From NCBI GenBank assembly GCA_963808815.1, contig CAWEGI010000017.1, forward strand, positions 186,001 through 250,000: DNA of 64,000 bases, written 5' to 3'. Positions 8,370-16,575 of this stretch are shown here, one piece after another (within the stretch, counting starts at the first letter, position 1; each line of letters begins with the position of its first letter). The notes under the pieces were generated by a model. That model saw nothing but the letters and a program-made list of their open reading frames with translations, was not told the origin of the DNA and did no database searches. This DNA comes from DATBLE01 sp963808815 (GTDB taxonomy: Bacteria > Actinomycetota > Thermoleophilia > Gaiellales > Gaiellaceae). A program made the position numbers and the translations under genes.

Positions 8370-8849
8370 GTGGTGGTCGCGACGCTGGGGCTCGGGATCG
8401 CGATCGCGTTCTTCCCCGGCGATGCGGCGCTCGCCGTCGACGTCTGGCTGCTCGTGGTGGGGACGCTCGGCTTGCTGCTCGCGATCGCGCGCACGCTCGG
8501 CGCCCTGCCCCGCGAGCGGCCCACCCGCCTCGACGCTGCGGCGTCCGGGCGCGTCCGGCAGACGCAGCCGCGCGAGCTCGCCAAGCTCGAGCGCGAGGTC
8601 GGGCTGTCGACCGAGACGGCATTCGACGCCTACTACCGGTTGCGCCCGACGGTGCGCCGCGTTGCCGCCGCGCGCCTCAGGCTGCGGGGAGTCGACCTCG
8701 ACTCGCCCACGGGAACCGCCGAGTCGCTGCTCGGGCCGGAGGCCTGGAACCTCGTCCGCGCCGACCGGGCGCGGCCGCGCGACCACGACGCGCCGGGTCT
8801 GGCGCTCGACCAGATCGCCGTCGTCGTCGACGCCGTCGAAGCCTTGTGA
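8370..8849 (+). CDS. Hypothetical membrane protein of the MoxR/DUF58 operon
   Basis: About 159 residues from GTG 8370. Two hydrophobic segments lie close together near the N-terminus, followed by a ~105-residue basic soluble tail with RVAAARLRLRGVDL and a Leu/Glu-rich helix. The frame is open further up to a CTG at 8340 that overlaps the previous stop (CTGA); starting there would complete the first membrane segment, so the true start is uncertain. Small proteins like this between DUF4129 and MoxR genes are common in actinobacteria and have no assigned function. Confidence 0.6.
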   Translation: MVVATLGLGIAIAFFPGDAALAVDVWLLVVGTLGLLLAIARTLGALPRERPTRLDAAASGRVRQTQPRELAKLEREVGLSTETAFDAYYRLRPTVRRVAAARLRLRGVDLDSPTGTAESLLGPEAWNLVRADRARPRDHDAPGLALDQIAVVVDAVEAL

Positions 8850-9802
8850 AGGTCACGGAGGTCGCCGACCGCTCGGCCCGGCTGCTCGACGAGGTCGAGC
8901 GCGCGGTCGTCGGCAAGCGTGAGGCGCTCGAGCTCGTCCTGCTCGGCCTGCTCGCCGACGGCCACGTTCTGATCGAGGATTTTCCCGGCCTGGCCAAGAC
9001 GCTGATGGCGCGCTCCTTCGCGCAGGCGACCGGACTGGGCTTCGGCCGGATCCAGTTCACGCCCGACCTGATGCCCTCCGACGTGACCGGCTCGTCGATC
9101 TACAACCAGCGCACCGCCGACTTCGAGTTCCGCCCCGGGCCGATCTTCACGAACCTCCTCCTCGCCGACGAGATCAACCGCGCCCCGCCGAAGACGCAGG
9201 CGGCGCTGCTCGAGGCCATGCAGGAGCACCAGGTGACGAGCGAGGGCCTGACACGCCGGCTCGAGCGGCCGTTCCTCGTGCTCGCGACCCAGAATCCGAT
9301 CGAGCACGAGGGCACCTACCCCTTGCCCGAGGCACAGCTCGACCGGTTCCTGCTTCGGATCTCGGTCGGCTACCCGTCCCGCGAGCACGAGCTCGGAATC
9401 CTCGAGCAGCGGCGCGACCGCCGCGTCGACGAGGTCGTGCTCGACCAGGTCGTGGACACGGCCGAACTCCGCGAGATGCAGCGGGCGCTCGAGGACGTCT
9501 ACGTCGCCGAGAGCCTCGGTTACTACATCGTCGATGTCGTCCGGGCCACGCGTGATGCCGCAAGCGTCCAGGTCGGAGCGAGTCCGCGTGGAACGCTCGC
9601 GATCCTGAAGCTCTCGCGCGCGCGAGCGGCGCTCGACGGCCGCGACTTCGTCGTCCCGGACGACGTCAAGGCGGTGGCCGGCCCGGCGCTCGCGCACCGG
9701 CTCTCGCTCAGACCCGAGCTCTGGGTGCAGCAGGTGCGCGCCGAGGACGTCGTCGCCGAGCGGGTCGAGACCGTACCGACCCCGCCCGCGGAAGAGCGGT
9801 GA
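8846..9802 (+). CDS. MoxR-family AAA+ ATPase
   Basis: 318 residues from GTG 8846, overlapping the previous stop. The MoxR-type Walker A variant FPGLAKT is at ~46-52, Walker B LLADEIN at ~105-111, then TQAALLEAMQEHQV and sensor-1 ATQNPIEHEGTYPLPEAQLDRF. These are diagnostic of the MoxR subfamily. MoxR ATPases are thought to act as chaperones that remodel or insert cofactors into partner proteins, usually encoded beside DUF58/VWA proteins, as here. Confidence 0.92.
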   Translation: MKVTEVADRSARLLDEVERAVVGKREALELVLLGLLADGHVLIEDFPGLAKTLMARSFAQATGLGFGRIQFTPDLMPSDVTGSSIYNQRTADFEFRPGPIFTNLLLADEINRAPPKTQAALLEAMQEHQVTSEGLTRRLERPFLVLATQNPIEHEGTYPLPEAQLDRFLLRISVGYPSREHELGILEQRRDRRVDEVVLDQVVDTAELREMQRALEDVYVAESLGYYIVDVVRATRDAASVQVGASPRGTLAILKLSRARAALDGRDFVVPDDVKAVAGPALAHRLSLRPELWVQQVRAEDVVAERVETVPTPPAEER

Positions 9803-11067
9803 CCCGGGAGGCCTCGCCGAGGGTCGCCGCCTACGCTGTGCTCGGCGGCCTCGCCCTGATCGCCGCGCTGGTCACGCGCCGACCGGAGCTCGCTGCCCTC
9901 GGTGCGCCTTTCCTGCTGATGCTGGGCGCTGGGCTCCTCACCGCCGCCGACCCCGAGCTCCGGGCCTCGGTCCGGGTCGACCGCGATCGACTGATCGAGG
10001 GCGACGAGCTGACGGTCGAGATCGACCTCGCGGCCACGCGCACGATCGAGCGCCTCGAGCTCCTGCTCGAACTCCCGGCGGGCTTGGCCGTCAGCGACGG
10101 GAGCAATCCGGTTGCCGTCCGCGTCGCGGGCACCCGGACGCTCTCCCTGCGCCTCCGTGCCGATCGCTGGGGCGCATATGCGGTCGGCGACCTGACCGTC
10201 CGGGCACGCGATCCGCTCGCCCTCTTCGCGCGCAGCGGCCGGATCCGCGCGGCTCGTCCCGTCAAGGTCTATCCGACCCGCGAAGCGCTGCGGCGCCTGC
10301 TCCGCCCGGCGGAGACGCAGCTCTACTCGGGCGACGAGCTCGCGCGGACGAAGGGCGAGGGCATGGAGTTCGCCGACCTGCGGCCGTTCATGTTCGGCGA
10401 CCGCGTCCGTCGGATCAACTGGCGGGCGAGCGCCCGCCGCGGCGAGCTGTGGGTGAACGAGCAGCACCCGGAGCGAAACGTCGACGTCGTCCTCTTCGTG
10501 GACAGCTTCGCCGAGGTGCGTCGAGGCTCCACCAGCACACTCGACCTCGCGGTCCGCGCTGCGGCGACCCTCGCCGCCCGGTACACGAAGCGCCGCGACC
10601 GAGTCGGTCTCGTCTCCTTCGGCGGATACCTGCGCTGGCTGGAGCCGGGCGGAGGCCTCGTCCAGCTGTACCGGATCGTCGACGCGCTGCTCGACACCGA
10701 GATCACGCTGAGCCACGCGTGGAAGGAGATCGACCACGTCCCGACCCGGACGCTGCCGCCTCAGGCGCTGGTGGTCGCGCTGACCCCGTTGCTCGACGAG
10801 CGCTCGATCCGCGCGCTGCTCGACCTGCGGGGACGCGGCTTCGACCTCGACGTGATCGAGTTGTCGCCTGCGGCGTTCGTCGACCCGGGGACGACGGAAT
10901 CCGAGCAACTCGCCTACCGGCTCTGGCGACTCCAGCGCGAGGCCTTGCGGTCGCGGTTCCACGCCGCGGGAGTGCCAGTCGTGGAGTGGCGGGACGGCGA
11001 CCCGCTCGCGCGTCCGATCGAGGAGGTGACGGCATTCCGGCGGAACGCCACGCTCTCGCGCGCCTGA
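9799..11067 (+). CDS. DUF58 (VWA-like) membrane protein
   Basis: 422 residues from GTG 9799, overlapping moxR by 4 bases. Two hydrophobic segments lie at the N-terminus, then a beta-rich region, then the DUF58 signature DRVRRINWRASARRGELWV near residue 200, followed by VVLFVDSFAEV, a degenerate MIDAS-like strand of the VWA fold. DUF58 proteins are the usual partner of MoxR ATPases. The Ser of a classic DxSxS MIDAS is partly replaced (DSF), which is common in the family. Confidence 0.85.
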   Translation: MTREASPRVAAYAVLGGLALIAALVTRRPELAALGAPFLLMLGAGLLTAADPELRASVRVDRDRLIEGDELTVEIDLAATRTIERLELLLELPAGLAVSDGSNPVAVRVAGTRTLSLRLRADRWGAYAVGDLTVRARDPLALFARSGRIRAARPVKVYPTREALRRLLRPAETQLYSGDELARTKGEGMEFADLRPFMFGDRVRRINWRASARRGELWVNEQHPERNVDVVLFVDSFAEVRRGSTSTLDLAVRAAATLAARYTKRRDRVGLVSFGGYLRWLEPGGGLVQLYRIVDALLDTEITLSHAWKEIDHVPTRTLPPQALVVALTPLLDERSIRALLDLRGRGFDLDVIELSPAAFVDPGTTESEQLAYRLWRLQREALRSRFHAAGVPVVEWRDGDPLARPIEEVTAFRRNATLSRA

Positions 11068-11564
11068 TCCTCGCGCTCGCAGCCGTCGCCGGGGCGGCCG
11101 TGCTGACGGCCTACGCAGCGGCGTCGGCGGAGCGGCTGGGCGGTTTGCTGGCGATGATCGGCGCCGTCGGCGTCGCCGTCCTCGCCGCCGCGCTCGTGCT
11201 GCGGATACCGGCGCTGGTCACCCCCGCCCTTGCGCTGCTCGGGGCCGAGTACGCGGGCCTCTTCGTCGTCCGCGGGGACACGCTCGACGTGCGCGCACCG
11301 TTGTACGGTGCCGCATTCCTGGTCGTGGCAGAGCTGTCGTTCGCGGCCCTCGAGCTGCGGGCGGGCCGGCCGGAGCCTGGACTCGTCCCGCGGCGGGTGG
11401 CGGTGGTCGTCGGGGCAGCCGCCGCCGGCGTGATCGTCGGGCTCGTCGTCCTCGCGGCCGCCGCCACACCGCTGAACGGGGGCCTCTGGCTCGAAGCGGC
11501 GGGCATCGTCGCCGCGGTCGTCCTCGTCGCTGCACTCGGCCGCGCGGCGGTGCGATCGCGATGA
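11064..11564 (+). CDS. Hypothetical membrane protein, four to five helices
   Basis: About 166 residues if read from CTG 11064, which overlaps the DUF58 stop as CTGA; the first GTG in frame is at 11100 and would cut the first hydrophobic segment. Nearly the whole protein is hydrophobic (Ala, Val, Leu, Gly), giving four or five membrane helices with a short Arg-rich end. I recognise no family. Its place between DUF58 and the PfkB kinase suggests an envelope role with the MoxR system, but that is only context. Confidence 0.55.
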   Translation: MILALAAVAGAAVLTAYAAASAERLGGLLAMIGAVGVAVLAAALVLRIPALVTPALALLGAEYAGLFVVRGDTLDVRAPLYGAAFLVVAELSFAALELRAGRPEPGLVPRRVAVVVGAAAAGVIVGLVVLAAAATPLNGGLWLEAAGIVAAVVLVAALGRAAVRSR

Positions 11565-12358
11565 CCGTCGCCGTGGTCGGGTCGCTGTCGCTCGACTTCG
11601 TCGACGGTGGCGCGCCGCGGGTCGGCGGCGCACCCTTCTACGCCGCCCGGGCGCTGCGCGCGCTGGGCGCGTCAGCGGTGATCGCCGCCAAGTGCGCCGC
11701 CCCTGACCGGCACCTGCTGCTGCCGCCGTTGATCCGGCTCGGGCTCCCCGTGAGCTGGCAGGACTCGTCCGTGTCGGCCGCCTTCTCGTTCACCTACGAG
11801 CGCGAGCAGCGGCGGATGTCGATCGAGGCGATCGCCGATCCGTGGTCCCCCGCGGAAGCAGTGGCGGCGGTCGGCGACGCGCGCTGGGTGCAGGTTGCAC
11901 CGCTCAGCCGCGCGGACTTCCCGGCCGAGACGCTGGCTGCGCTCGCCCGTGGACGCCGCCTCCTGCTCGACGGCCAGGGCCTCGCCCGTCCGGCCAGGAT
12001 CGGCCCGCTCGAGCTGGATGCCGACTACGACCCGGCCGTACTGCAATCCGTGTCCGTGCTCAAGCTCTCGGCGGACGAGGCCGAGCTGCTGGTCGACGGC
12101 TACGGCGAGCAAGCGCTGGGCCGCCTGGGCGTCAAGGAGGTGGTGGTCACGCTCGGCTCGCGCGGCTGCATCGTGTTCGCCGACGGTGTCGCCGAGCTCG
12201 TGCGCGCCCATCCCGTCGCCGCGGCCGACCCGACGGGAGCGGGCGACGCTTTCGCGGCCGCGTACGTCTTCGCCCGTAGCGGCGGTGCGGCGCCGACCGC
12301 GGCGGCCCGACGAGCCGCCGCTCTCGTCTCCGACCTGCTCTCAGGCCGCGCGGCGTGA
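11561..12358 (+). CDS. PfkB-family carbohydrate/nucleoside kinase
   Basis: 265 residues, somewhat short for the family (usually ~300). The C-terminal signature DPTGAGDAFAAAYVFA around residues 223-240 holds the catalytic Asp and the anion hole, and VVVTLGSRGC sits where the ATP-binding strand is expected. The N-terminal GG of family signature 1 is present as RVGGAPFYAARAL. Substrate is not clear; it starts 4 bases inside the previous gene and ends overlapping the next. Confidence 0.82.
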   Translation: MTVAVVGSLSLDFVDGGAPRVGGAPFYAARALRALGASAVIAAKCAAPDRHLLLPPLIRLGLPVSWQDSSVSAAFSFTYEREQRRMSIEAIADPWSPAEAVAAVGDARWVQVAPLSRADFPAETLAALARGRRLLLDGQGLARPARIGPLELDADYDPAVLQSVSVLKLSADEAELLVDGYGEQALGRLGVKEVVVTLGSRGCIVFADGVAELVRAHPVAAADPTGAGDAFAAAYVFARSGGAAPTAAARRAAALVSDLLSGRAA

Positions 12359-12744
12359 TCGCGCACGTCCGGACGGCGGACGGGGTGGCTGTCGTCGATC
12401 TCGACGAGGAGAGCCTCGTCGCTCTCGAGCCTTCAGCGCCCTTCGAGGCTGCGGCGCAGCCGGCCGTCGAGCTCCCGCTCGTGGTCGCGAGCGCCGTGGC
12501 CGGCTCGACGGTGGTCGCGGTCGTCGACACGAAGCCGCCGATCGTCGTCTCGCACGACGCCGGGTCGACGTGGCGCGAGTCGGGCAGGGGCCTGCCGGCG
12601 GGACGGGCGGTGGCGATCTCGGACGAGGACCCGGACGTGGTCCTTTACGCGACCCGGAACCGCCTCTACCTCTCCCGCGACGGCGGCCGCTTCTGGCGTA
12701 GCCTCGCGCTGGAGCTGCCGGAGATCGAGGCCGTCGCGCTCTGA
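12355..12744 (+). CDS. Asp-box (BNR-like) repeat protein
   Basis: 129 residues from GTG 12355. Two Asp-box motifs are visible, SHDAGSTW near residue 63 and SRDGGRFW near residue 107, each ending a four-stranded repeat as in sialidase/BNR and photosystem-II-assembly-factor-like propellers. Two repeats are too few for a closed propeller, so it may be a small half-propeller or act as an oligomer. It has no signal peptide. It ends the run that began at 7492; the palindrome at 12745 directly follows its stop. Confidence 0.65.
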   Translation: MIAHVRTADGVAVVDLDEESLVALEPSAPFEAAAQPAVELPLVVASAVAGSTVVAVVDTKPPIVVSHDAGSTWRESGRGLPAGRAVAISDEDPDVVLYATRNRLYLSRDGGRFWRSLALELPEIEAVAL

Positions 12745-12772
12745 GCAGTGACAGGCTTAAGCCTGTCACTGC
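12745..12772. terminator. 28-bp perfect palindrome, copy 1 (likely two-way terminator)
   Basis: A 12-base arm GCAGTGACAGGC, a TTAA centre and the exact complementary arm follow the stop codon of the Asp-box gene without a gap. The phzF-like gene on the other strand ends 20 bases away, so both neighbours run into it. The same 28 bases recur at 54893. A stem of up to 12 pairs could end transcription from either side, although no clear T tract follows on either strand. Confidence 0.7.
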
Positions 12773-12792
12773 CGTTCGAGTTGCATGCCCGC

Positions 12793-13635
12793 TCAGAGCT
12801 GGAATTCGCCGCGCGCGACAACGACGGCCGAGCCGCCGACCTCCACGCGCTCTACTCGCTCCGAACTGCCGTCGACCCGCGCGTACAGCTTCGACGGGCG
12901 CTCGATCTCGACGCCCTGCGTGATCTCGATCTCGTCGCCGAACGCGATCCGGCCGTGGCGCGCGAGGTGGAGCGCAAGAGGGCCGGCGGCGGACCCGGTC
13001 GCCGGATCCTCGGCCACGCCGCCGGCAGGCGCGAACATCCGCGTCTTCCAGAGCGAGCCGGACCCCGCGAGGCAGTTGACGCCGATCACTGCGGGGAGCT
13101 TTCCCAGCCGGGTCAGATCCGGCTCGAGCGCCGCCACCTCGGCCTCGGACGAGAGCACGACGTAGACGTTCGGCAGCCCGTTGTCGTACAGCTCGACGGG
13201 CAGCTCCGACCGCTCGACACCGAGCGCCTCTAGGAGCCCCGCCGCGTCGCCGTAGGGCTCGATCGTCGGGATCGGTTGCTCCATCCGCCCGAAGACGATG
13301 CGCGCCCCTTCCCGATCGAGCCGGATGGGGATGACACCGTTCCCCGTCTCGAGCGTGATCTCGTCGAGCTGGAGGGGCCCCGCGAGCACGAAAGCGGAGC
13401 CGAGCGTCGGGTGGCCCGCGAATGGCACCTCGACCGCCGGCGTGAAGATGCGAATGCGCGCGTGCGCGACCTCGGACGGGTAGACGAAGACCGTCTCGCT
13501 GAAATTCATCTCGCGGGCGAGCTCTTGCAGTCGCGCCTCGGGCAGGTCGCGCGCGTCCGTGAAGACGGCGAGCTGGTTGCCGGTCAGCGGCGTGTCGGTG
13601 AAGACGTCGGCGACGACGTAGCGGTACCTCGCCAT
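12793..13635 (-). CDS. PhzF-family isomerase/epimerase
   Basis: 280 residues. The PhzF fold is evident in both halves: VVDVFTD-like start (VVADVFTDTPLTGNQLAVF), MNFSETVFV with the catalytic Glu near residue 46, TPAVEVPFAGHPTLG in the first half, and GVAEDPATGSAAGPLALHL in the second. Those two GH/TGSA motifs line the active site between the domains. Members include PhzF (phenazine synthesis), diaminopimelate-epimerase-like enzymes and many of unknown substrate; no phenazine genes are nearby, so this is probably a general isomerase. Its start lies 18 bases after the stop of the secreted protein upstream. Confidence 0.88.
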   Translation of the reverse strand: MARYRYVVADVFTDTPLTGNQLAVFTDARDLPEARLQELAREMNFSETVFVYPSEVAHARIRIFTPAVEVPFAGHPTLGSAFVLAGPLQLDEITLETGNGVIPIRLDREGARIVFGRMEQPIPTIEPYGDAAGLLEALGVERSELPVELYDNGLPNVYVVLSSEAEVAALEPDLTRLGKLPAVIGVNCLAGSGSLWKTRMFAPAGGVAEDPATGSAAGPLALHLARHGRIAFGDEIEITQGVEIERPSKLYARVDGSSERVERVEVGGSAVVVARGEFQL

Positions 13636-13653
13636 CGAGCCGAGTCTACGCAG

Positions 13654-15603
13654 CTAGCGCACGAGCACGGTGAGCTTGGCCCGTACCTTGGCTCCGTGGC
13701 CGTCGTCGGCGGACGCCTCGAGACGCACCCGGCCCGGGTGGCGGAGGCGGACGTCGATGCCGTGTCCCGTGCCTACGAGTTTCCCGTCGACGCTCCACCG
13801 TATGACCACGTGATCTCCGTCCCGGTCCGACACGACCGCCCGGTACGCGTGGGCGCTTCCCCGCCGCATGAGCCGGGGACCGGCGATGCGCAGCGAGGGC
13901 GCCGTGTTCGGCACGTGCACCGGCGTTGCCATCCGCGGGAACGAGGTTCGCCACGGATCGACCGTGACCGCCTCGTACGCATACGTGCGGTGGCCGGGCG
14001 GACGGTCGTTGCAACCCGAAGAACCCCCGCAGACGACCGGGCCCCCCGGTCGACGCATGAACCGGACACCGGTGACACGCGGATCCTCCGTCCGCGCCGC
14101 GGCGAGAACCACGCCCGACCGACGCACAAGAGCCGTGACCGCGGTCGGTGGGGCCGGCCGGGTGAGGTCGTCCAGAGCGTTGGTCATGAACCGCTGGATC
14201 CGCGGGTCGGCAGGGACGTCGCCGCCCTGGCTGCCGTACCGGAAGGAGTCGAGCGCCCAGCTCCACTGGTGCGAGCCGCTGGCGAACACCCGCGCGCCGG
14301 ACGGATCCGTGTAGCGGATCGCATCCGCGTTCCCGTCCTTGTCGCCGCCGCGCTCCCGGTGGAAGAACACCGTGAGGGCGTGTGTGCACGACGATGCGGC
14401 GGTCTCGTTCCCCGGGATCGTGTCCGACTCGGTGCTGACCACCCCTCGGACGACGTCGCCCGTCTTGAATCCGGTCCCCGCCATCCACGCGTCGTCGAGA
14501 GCAGGCCCCTGCGCGACGTAGTCTCCGGGCGGCCAGTCGAGCACAGCGCCCTGGTGCTGGATCCCGATCAGCGCGCACTCGTAGCGGGGCGGGGTCAGCT
14601 CCCGGAAGCGGACGGTCTTCAGCGCCGGGTCGGCGATCGGGTCCGAGAACGACTTGTAGGCGACGACCGTGCGCTCGGCATCCTCGTAGCGGATCTGCCA
14701 GTACGCGGCGTTGGCGCCCATGAAGGCGAGGTTGGTACCGCGATTCCGTGCACCATCGAAGGCGTCGAACATCTGCTTCGTCCAGTACTCGTCATGGCCG
14801 TTGACGAGCACCAGCCGGTGCCGGAGGAGCGAGCCGGGGTCGCGATGCGTGTCGACGTCGGTCTGGCACGAGACGTCGTAGCCCATGCGCTCGAGGAAAC
14901 GGACGGTCTGGATCTCCCAGACGAGCGGGCTCTGCCCACCCTGGAGCTTCCACGCATACGGGCGGTCGAACGAGACGTGGTTCGCGCGCTGTCCATGCGC
15001 GTAGTCGAACTCGTACAGGCTCATCCCGCCCCAGCCGTTGTACGCCTGCCAGGTGTTTACCGGCACCTGCACGAGGATCATCGAGTGGTGCGCAGGTGGC
15101 TCGCGCAGGATCACATATGTGGTCCACGCCTGCCCCGACTCCCGGAGGAAGCGCACCATCAGGTAGCCGCTCGTCCAGTCGGCAGGGACCGTGATCTGGT
15201 CGGTGACAGGCCAGTCCGCCTGGACGAGCCCTCCTGTACCGGGCGTGCCACCCCGGCGCGGCTTCCCTTCCTCGAACGCCGAGCAGCCAACGGGGATGCA
15301 GGCGAGCAGCCTCGCGCCGGAGCCGCCGTACCAGCCGAGCCGGTAGACCTCGACGTGGTACGGCGCTGCGGGCCTGGTGCTGACGTGCAAGTGGAGCGTC
15401 TCGCCCGGTAGCGCGCTGACCTCGGAGGCGTACCCGTCGATCGCGACGCCGTCCCCGTCGGGTGCCTCCCACGCGGTCGTGCCCGACCGCATGTTCTCGG
15501 CCCGGATCGGATTGGTCGTGTCGGAGGCGACCGAGGCCGGCAGCGCGGCGCCGGCCACGCAGACAACGGTTGCGGCGGCGAGCACCAGCCGGATGCCGCT
15601 CAC
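13654..15603 (-). CDS. Secreted N,N-dimethylformamidase beta-subunit-like protein
   Basis: 649 residues from GTG 15603. A signal peptide with a hydrophobic core and Ala-rich end (VVCVAGAALPASVA) precedes residues ~35-130 with an Ig-like strand pattern (YHVEVYRLGWYGGSGARLL). The central ~350 residues resemble the large subunit of N,N-dimethylformamidase: VPVNTWQAYNGWGG, NGHDEYW, and GANAAYWQIRYED. A final Ig-like domain (~555-649) carries SVDG and SADDGHG. The true enzyme needs a small subunit, not seen here, so activity on dimethylformamide is doubtful; these secreted homologues are common in actinobacteria and uncharacterised. Confidence 0.7.
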   Translation of the reverse strand: MSGIRLVLAAATVVCVAGAALPASVASDTTNPIRAENMRSGTTAWEAPDGDGVAIDGYASEVSALPGETLHLHVSTRPAAPYHVEVYRLGWYGGSGARLLACIPVGCSAFEEGKPRRGGTPGTGGLVQADWPVTDQITVPADWTSGYLMVRFLRESGQAWTTYVILREPPAHHSMILVQVPVNTWQAYNGWGGMSLYEFDYAHGQRANHVSFDRPYAWKLQGGQSPLVWEIQTVRFLERMGYDVSCQTDVDTHRDPGSLLRHRLVLVNGHDEYWTKQMFDAFDGARNRGTNLAFMGANAAYWQIRYEDAERTVVAYKSFSDPIADPALKTVRFRELTPPRYECALIGIQHQGAVLDWPPGDYVAQGPALDDAWMAGTGFKTGDVVRGVVSTESDTIPGNETAASSCTHALTVFFHRERGGDKDGNADAIRYTDPSGARVFASGSHQWSWALDSFRYGSQGGDVPADPRIQRFMTNALDDLTRPAPPTAVTALVRRSGVVLAAARTEDPRVTGVRFMRRPGGPVVCGGSSGCNDRPPGHRTYAYEAVTVDPWRTSFPRMATPVHVPNTAPSLRIAGPRLMRRGSAHAYRAVVSDRDGDHVVIRWSVDGKLVGTGHGIDVRLRHPGRVRLEASADDGHGAKVRAKLTVLVR

Positions 15604-15638
15604 GCCGCGAACCTACACGAGCGAGTAGATTCCGCGCG

Positions 15639-16031
15639 TTGCGCGTCTACCTCGTGCGCCACGGAGAAGCTGCACCTGGCGAGCCCGACGAGCTCCGCCC
15701 CTTGACGGCCGCAGGGCACGCGGCCGCCCGTGAACTCGGCGCTCGTCTCGCGAACGAGGGGGCCCGGCCCTCGATCGTCTTCACCAGCCCACTGCTACGG
15801 GCTCGAGAGACCGCGGGCGACCTCGCACGCGAGCTCGGCTCCTACGCCGAGGCCGACGAGCGGCTGGCGCCGGGCGCAACCGCCGACATGCTCCGTGCCG
15901 TCGTTGCCGACCGAGGCGCCGAGGTCGTCGTCGTCGGCCATCAGCCCGACTGCGGCCGGATCGCCGCCGAGCTCAGCGGGGGCCCCGAGCCTTCGTTCCC
16001 GCCCGGCGGCCTCGCCGTGCTCGAGCTGTGA
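15639..16031 (+). CDS. SixA-like phosphohistidine phosphatase
   Basis: 130 residues from TTG 15639. The histidine-phosphatase motif LVRHGEA lies at residues ~5-11 (catalytic His), SPLLRARETA at ~48-57 and VVGHQPD near 105 with the second His. The short length, lacking the large insert of phosphoglycerate mutases, fits SixA, which removes phosphate from phosphohistidine on signalling proteins. Its start is 35 bases from the divergent secreted protein, and its last 59 bases overlap the end of the PadR gene on the other strand. Confidence 0.85.
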   Translation: MRVYLVRHGEAAPGEPDELRPLTAAGHAAARELGARLANEGARPSIVFTSPLLRARETAGDLARELGSYAEADERLAPGATADMLRAVVADRGAEVVVVGHQPDCGRIAAELSGGPEPSFPPGGLAVLEL

Positions 16032-16515
16032 GCTCGAGCTCCTTGCGCGCGTACCAGTCCCGCATCCACTCCATCAGCTCGAGCCCGTAGTGCAGCGCCT
16101 CGGTCGGCGACTCGCGGGGCCCCCAGCCGGTCACGGTCAGCTCGTCGATCCCCCGGAACAGCTCGAGCGTCCGCTCGCACCACTCGCGACGCGCCCGCAC
16201 GTTCTCGAGCACCTCCTCCGGCGTGAGCAGGTCGCCGAAGAAGAGCTTCAGGAGCGCCTCGTCGCGCATCTCGAAGAGCTGGTAGCCACGATCGGTCAGC
16301 CACTCGTGGAGCACGCGCTCCCCATCGGGCGTGAGTCGGTAGGCCGTGCGCTTCACCCCGCCGCGTGGGTCCTGCTCGGCCTCGACCAGCCCGGCTGCGG
16401 CCAGCCGTTTCAGCTCGGGATAGATCTGCCCGTAGCTCGCGCCCCAGAAGAAGCGCGTGGAGATCTCGATCTTCTGCTTGATGTCATAACCGGTCCGGCT
16501 CCCCAGACGGAGCAT
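15973..16515 (-). CDS. PadR-family transcriptional regulator
   Basis: 180 residues from ATG 16515. The winged HTH occupies residues ~1-85 (GYDIKQKI, then YGQIYPELKRLAAAGLVE and RTAYRLTPDGERVL), followed by a helical dimerisation tail (PadR C-terminal type) to ~165. In-frame codons above the ATG read SPTARVILG, a normal PadR N-terminus, yet no ATG, GTG or TTG lies there before a stop, so a CTG near 16545 may be the real start. Divergent from the ABC exporter and separated from it by an inverted repeat, so it almost surely represses that operon. Confidence 0.85.
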   Translation of the reverse strand: MLRLGSRTGYDIKQKIEISTRFFWGASYGQIYPELKRLAAAGLVEAEQDPRGGVKRTAYRLTPDGERVLHEWLTDRGYQLFEMRDEALLKLFFGDLLTPEEVLENVRARREWCERTLELFRGIDELTVTGWGPRESPTEALHYGLELMEWMRDWYARKELELTARARRGRRAGTKARGPR

Positions 16516-16538
16516 GCCGAGGATGACGCGGGCAGTGG

Positions 16539-16570
16539 GTGACAGCGACTTATATATCTGGTAGATATAT
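16539..16570 (+). promoter_or_regulatory. PadR operator over the promoter of the ABC exporter
   Basis: An inverted repeat with 8-base arms, ATATATCT then GGT then AGATATAT, spans 16552-16570. On the plus strand GTGACA (16539-16544), 17 bases and TAGATA (16562-16567) form a -35/-10 pair. Predicted transcription then starts at about 16574-16576, on or beside the ATG at 16576, so the mRNA would be leaderless. The repeat covers the spacer and -10, so a bound dimer would block polymerase. On the other strand it lies just ahead of padR, which suggests autorepression. Confidence 0.65.
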
Positions 16571-16575
16571 CACCG

